The notes beneath the pieces were generated by a model. The model ran no database searches. It was not told the DNA's origin and worked only from the letters and a program-made list of their open reading frames with translations. A stretch of DNA of 20,867 nucleotides, taken from the NCBI GenBank assembly GCA_946803715.1, contig CAMPET010000083.1:262422-283288 (forward strand). Reading direction: 5' to 3'. Origin of the DNA: Beroe ovata (taxonomy: Eukaryota; Ctenophora; Nuda; Beroida; Beroidae). How positions within the stretch are numbered: position 1 is the first letter of the stretch; the number at the start of each line of letters is the position of its first letter. Both the position numbers and the translations under genes were made by a program. Below, piece by piece: positions 16,862 through 20,867 of this stretch.

Positions 16862-19800
16862 TCATATTCGTTGGAAGGGAGGCGGTTTCCAATTGTCAAG
16901 TCTCCTTCTCTCAGCTTCATGTTCCTCACTATTGAGATGTGTTGCCAGTGCTATGGTTTTCTTGTAAAACACATTACACAGCGGGCAGTAGGGCGTATCC
17001 CTGCCCTCCCTGCAACCAGTACTCTGCTCCACTTTGTAAGTCTCATCTCGTAACTTGGATACTCTATCCTGCGCTCCTGGTGACTCCAATTCCACTCCGT
17101 CAGGGGTATCCAGCACGGATAGAGGTCTGGTGACGTCACATGACCTGTACCCAGATAAGGGTGAGGCTTGAGTCCCGCGAGGTACTTGCCACCCGTACTC
17201 AATGTAGTGTGAGGGGGCGATGTATTCGCGCGGTTTCTGTAAGATTATCGATACGAGTCTCCATATCTTACGCTGGAGTTGTCGGATGGGCTGGTGAGTG
17301 AGATGGAGTGTAACTGGGTTGTCTTCATCCCCTTGCAGCAAGTCTGACATGTACATTCTCAACTTGTTTATGTTGCACAGGTCCTCACTGTCAATCCTGA
17401 CATCAAATTGTACGTGTAGATCGTGTTCTGGCCAGATACCTGTCCCATCCACCGCAGCCCCTAGACACGCTGTACACGCGGTGTAGTTCAGTCTGCCAGG
17501 ACTACAGTGGAGTTGGACAGAGGGTGCAAAGAGCAGGGTCATTATCTCTGGGTAACCTGGGATGGGGTCATGAAGAGTGCTGCCACGTACCTGTAACTTG
17601 TCACGTGACACAGTCACTGAGTTTGCTGTCAGTAGCTCTCCGTAGTGTACAGCAGTGTTGTGATGGAGCACTACACTGTTCACTGAGTCAGTGTCCATTG
17701 TGACCACTTTGCACTGTAAACTATCACACAGCCCTCTGATCGATGTCTCATAGGGGGATGTACCCCCTGACAGCTTAGCATGGGCAGATGTAAAGTTTGG
17801 AGTCTTGAGTGGGGCACTGTAGCTGTCAGCTGTGACAGTGAAAGCAGTATCAAGTCTGATACCTATTTCATTAGTGTTACATCTCGCTAGTTTCACACGG
17901 TAGTCTGGCACTCCATCCACAACCATACCCCGTCTGATCAACTCCCCCTTGAATGTGGACCCACTGTCCCCACAATGTAGATCGAGGTACACCACACTGT
18001 TCAGGACATAGTATATCCTCGCAATGAAGTTCTGATTCACCAACACTTCTCTGACATATGTGCAAGTCTCCTCAGACCAGCCCCCTTGTACCATATCTGC
18101 CAGTGTCCCATGACACGGCTCTATGTTCTCTAAACTACACTCTATCGCCTGGAATGGAACATGCAGCAACTCATTGGGGATATGGAAAAGTTCGCTGATT
18201 GGTACCAATTTTGTGTTCCCATAATCCACGAATGTGACCTTCATAAGTTCCCCCTGTGGGTGTTCCAGTCGAACTCGGTACAGTGTAACCTCGTCATCGA
18301 AGAGAGAAGCTCCATATGTCTTGGGTTTGAGGTTCTGGTATGCGATTCTATCCCTGGGAATAGTCTGGAGTCGCCTCTGTGTATCCTCCCACTCCAATCT
18401 TGTGTTACTTCCCACAAACTGGACATAGAACCGAGTAGGGCTATCCACGTGGGCAATACACACCTTTACCTCCCTCTTGATGATTGGGATAGTACGCTTT
18501 GTCTCCAGCATGCTATGACGAGACTTCATTTTGAGTGGGTTCTGATCGGGAGATTCAGACAAGACCAAAGTGAAACCTAGTTTCTTCATTTTCAGTGCGT
18601 AGTAAACAGACTTGCATACACTTCGCTCAGCAGGGTTCTCAAATGTTACATACAACCGCGTCGCTTCAAGGGACAGTGATTTCACCGGGTCGCAAAGTCC
18701 CTGCTGGAAGAAAGTGTTGATATCAGTGATGAATCTCCTCTCAGCCTCCTCATCAGATCTCACATCTATGTTCATACCTGTAAAAACCACTGTGTCGGCA
18801 GGGGACTTGTTACCAAACATCTGCATACACGTCTCCTCGTGTATAGCATCTTTGTCCTTGATGAAATAGTTGGGGTAGTTGGCAGCTGCCAGTGCTAGTT
18901 TCAGTCTCATGAGATAGGACGAATCCGTGGATACATCCTTCCGTTCCTCTATCGCATCAGCCGAGATATTCAACCCGTGAATTGCGGACGAGATCTCCTT
19001 GACAAGCGAGGCCACGTCCATTATCCTGTTATACTCCACAAAGTTATCCCGGCAAAACTTCTTACCCTCAGCCACACTCCTGCAGTGCGTGTCATACCAC
19101 GCGTTATACACGTGCAGCATCATGATAGGATCACTGAAAGTACCAGCCGCCCTTCTCATCCTACACACGTAACTTCTCATCCTATCGTGTCTGCTGTTAT
19201 ATGGCACTTCAAGAAAACCAGGTAGAGCTAGACAGGCTGCTGTCACTATACACTCTGTGAAACAGTTGAACACCAACCCGAATAGCACTAGTCTGGATAG
19301 TTTTATATCCAGTGAAAGAACCCCCATGACCTGACCCAGGAATGTTATCTTACCAGAGAAAGGTTCGTCGCTATCAGCAGGTCTGATAAGTGCACCACAC
19401 TCCTCTAGAGTCAGAACACTTTGGTATAGTTTGCTCAAGTCTGGAGGGTCTAGTGCTAGAGATAGCATGTGATGAGGTTCTCCGATATCCAGAATCTTAC
19501 ACCAGAGAACGAGGCTCTCCAGTGAGCATCTCTTCATTTCCGGTATGCTGGATTCCGGGATTTGAGTCGAGTAGAATGATTCAGTGACGAGTCTGTAACA
19601 TCTTCCCGCAGCAACTCGTCCAGCCCTTCCCTTTCTCTGATCCAGAGACGACTTGGGTGCCCAGGTACACTGCAGAGACGACATCCCAGAAAGAGAATCA
19701 CAGACCAGGTCCTTGGCGAGGCAGAAATCCACAACATACCTGATGTCAGGGACAGTTATGCTACTCTCAGCTATGTTTGTCGACAGGATTACTTTCCGAT

Positions 19801-20100
19801 ATCCAGATTGGGGCGGCACAAACACTCTCAGTTGGGAAGATCGGGGTATGGAGCTGTGCAGGGCTATGATCGTGTAGGACTTACTGATTGAATCCCCCAA
19901 CAAAACACTCCTGAATGTCTCTATCTCGAATATACCAGGCAGGAATACCAAGACTGTCCCTTTGTCAGCACGACCATGGTTTATCTGATCTATCTCATCG
20001 AAACTCTCTACCAGAGTCCTAGCTAGTTCGTACAGTGTGTCTGAAATCTCGGGTTTAGAACCCCTGTCGAACCCCGCGAATTGTCCACGATAACCGACAA
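16862..20100 (-). CDS. TDRD9: TDRD9 (spindle-E) piRNA-pathway helicase, C-terminal about 1078 residues, 5' part missing
   Basis: A DExH-box RNA helicase with a Tudor domain, acting in germline piRNA biogenesis and transposon silencing. In order: motif IV region (Val-Leu-Val-Phe-Leu-Pro-Gly), motif V at 19783-19745 (Ser-Thr-Asn-Ile-Ala-Glu-Ser-Ser), motif VI at 19639-19616 (Gln-Arg-Lys-Gly-Arg-Ala-Gly-Arg), the HA2-type region, a Tudor domain around 18472-18119 with Phe-Val-Asp-Tyr-Gly-Asn at 18232-18215, then the TDRD9-specific C-terminal region. It ends in an added C2H2 finger, Cys-x2-Cys-x12-His-x5-His, at 16987-16919. No intron is seen over 3.2 kb. Helicase motifs I-III (Walker A and the DExH box) lie beyond the N at 20101. 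The frame reads through the N into a copy of its own C-terminus, which I treat as artefact. The first roughly 10-14 codons next to the N may be intron. Confidence 0.9.
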
Positions 20101-20101
20101 N
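20101..20101. other. Contig join (single N) creating a false fused TDRD9 frame
   Basis: 20102-20867 aligns to 17018-17783 at a constant offset of 3084 without indels. The reading frame happens to stay open through the N. Confidence 0.92.
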
Positions 20102-20867
20102 AGTACTCTGCTCCACTTTGTAAGTCTCATCTCGCAACTTGGATACTCTATTCTGCGCTCCTGGTGACTCCAATTCCACTCCGTCAGGGGTAGCCAGCAC
20201 GGATAGAGGTCTGGTGACGTCACATGACCTGTACCCAGATAAGGGGGAGGCTTGAGTCCCGCACGGTACTTGCCACCCGTACTCAATGTAGTGTGAGGGA
20301 GCGATGTATTCGCGCGGTTTCTGTAAGATTATCGATACAAGTCTCCATATCTTACGCTGGAGTTGTCGGATGGGCTGGTGAGTGAGATGGAGTGCAACTG
20401 GGTTGTCTTCATCCCCTTGCAGCAAGTCTGACATGTACATTCTCAACTTGTTTATGTTACACAAGTCCTCACTGTCAATCCTGACATCAAATTGCACGTG
20501 TAAATCGTGTTCTGGCCAGATAGCTGCCCCATCCACCGCAGCCCCTAGACCTGCTGTACACGCTGTGTAGTTCAGTCTACCAGGACTACAATGGAGTTGG
20601 ACGGAGGGTGCAAAGAGCAGGGTCATTATCTCTGGGTAGCCTGGGATGGGGTCATGAAGAGTGCTGCCACGTACCTGTAACTTGTCACGTGACATAGTCA
20701 CTGAGTTTGCTGTCAGAAGCTCTCCGTAGTGTACAGCAGTGTTGTGATGGAGCACTATACTGTTCACTGAGTCAGTGTCCATTGTGACCACCTTGCACTG
20801 TAAACTATCACACAGCCCTCTGAACGATGTCTCGTAGGGGGATGTACCCCCTGACAGCTTAGCATGG
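20102..20867 (-). CDS. TDRD9: TDRD9 C-terminal region, divergent second copy, partial at both ends
   Basis: 255 open codons running off the window edge, the same segment as 17783-17018: the conserved C-terminal TDRD9 block before the zinc finger. About 28 of 766 bases and some ten residues differ from the first copy (for example Cys versus Arg, Ala versus Asp and Thr versus Ala substitutions), with no stops or indels. It is cut exactly at the N. Most simply it is the other haplotype; a recent true paralog is the alternative, and would need flanking sequence to decide. Confidence 0.85.

Noticed and set aside
16862-20791. A single 1309-residue protein with two TDRD9 C-terminal blocks
   Set aside because: It reads across the N at 20101, and the extra block is a base-for-base copy of 17018-17783; the fusion is best explained by contig scaffolding.

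Overview
This is a piece of a eukaryotic, metazoan nuclear genome. The evidence is spliced genes with about 80-bp introns and clean GT/AG boundaries, AATAAA polyadenylation signals, and recognisable animal families: a transmembrane collagen, a FAM177 protein, a CCDC33-like coiled-coil protein, a SLC25A39/40-type mitochondrial carrier and the piRNA-pathway helicase TDRD9. Short introns, two long uninterrupted coding exons and 2-4% divergence between duplicated segments would suit a compact, very heterozygous invertebrate such as a sponge. That placement is inference only.

The sequence is a scaffold of short contigs joined by single N characters at 3431, 4314, 5954, 7987, 9511, 11775, 12233 and 20101. 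At four of these joins (3431, 4314, 7987, 20101) the sequence after the N repeats sequence already present to its left. This looks like unmerged haplotypes placed in tandem, and it creates false gene duplications and a false fused TDRD9 reading frame.

Layout: 1-32 (AC)16 microsatellite; 33-1246 no supported gene. 1247-2712 (minus) is a six-exon type II transmembrane collagen of 291 aa. 3103-3430 (minus) is the truncated first copy of a FAM177 gene. 3432-3970 is a second haplotype of collagen exons 4-5, interrupted inside an intron by a tRNA-like, (GGGGCC)n-rich insertion (3971-4313). 4315-5236 is a second copy of collagen exon 1 and the FAM177 exon, and the contig runs on to the probable first exon of FAM177 at 6107-6151. 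6152-12232 has no gene I can support. It is repeat-rich: GACACCAC-bearing degenerate repeats, a 38-bp near-palindrome, a 1.14-kb element with terminal inverted repeats and an 8-bp target duplication (9563-10705), GC-rich hairpins and an interstitial telomere-like array (12144-12232).

12281-14389 (plus) holds the last four visible exons of a CCDC33-like gene, with a minisatellite-filled 1-kb intron. Convergent to it, 15375-16361 (minus) is a complete SLC25A39/40-type carrier. 16862-20100 (minus) is the C-terminal two-thirds of TDRD9 and 20102-20867 a divergent copy of its C-terminal region.

The genes are not an obvious functional unit. They cover extracellular matrix, Golgi, cilia or testis, mitochondrial glutathione and germline transposon control. 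The most interesting non-genic structures are the 8-bp-TSD element, the (GGGGCC)n insertion allele and the recurring palindromic minisatellites.
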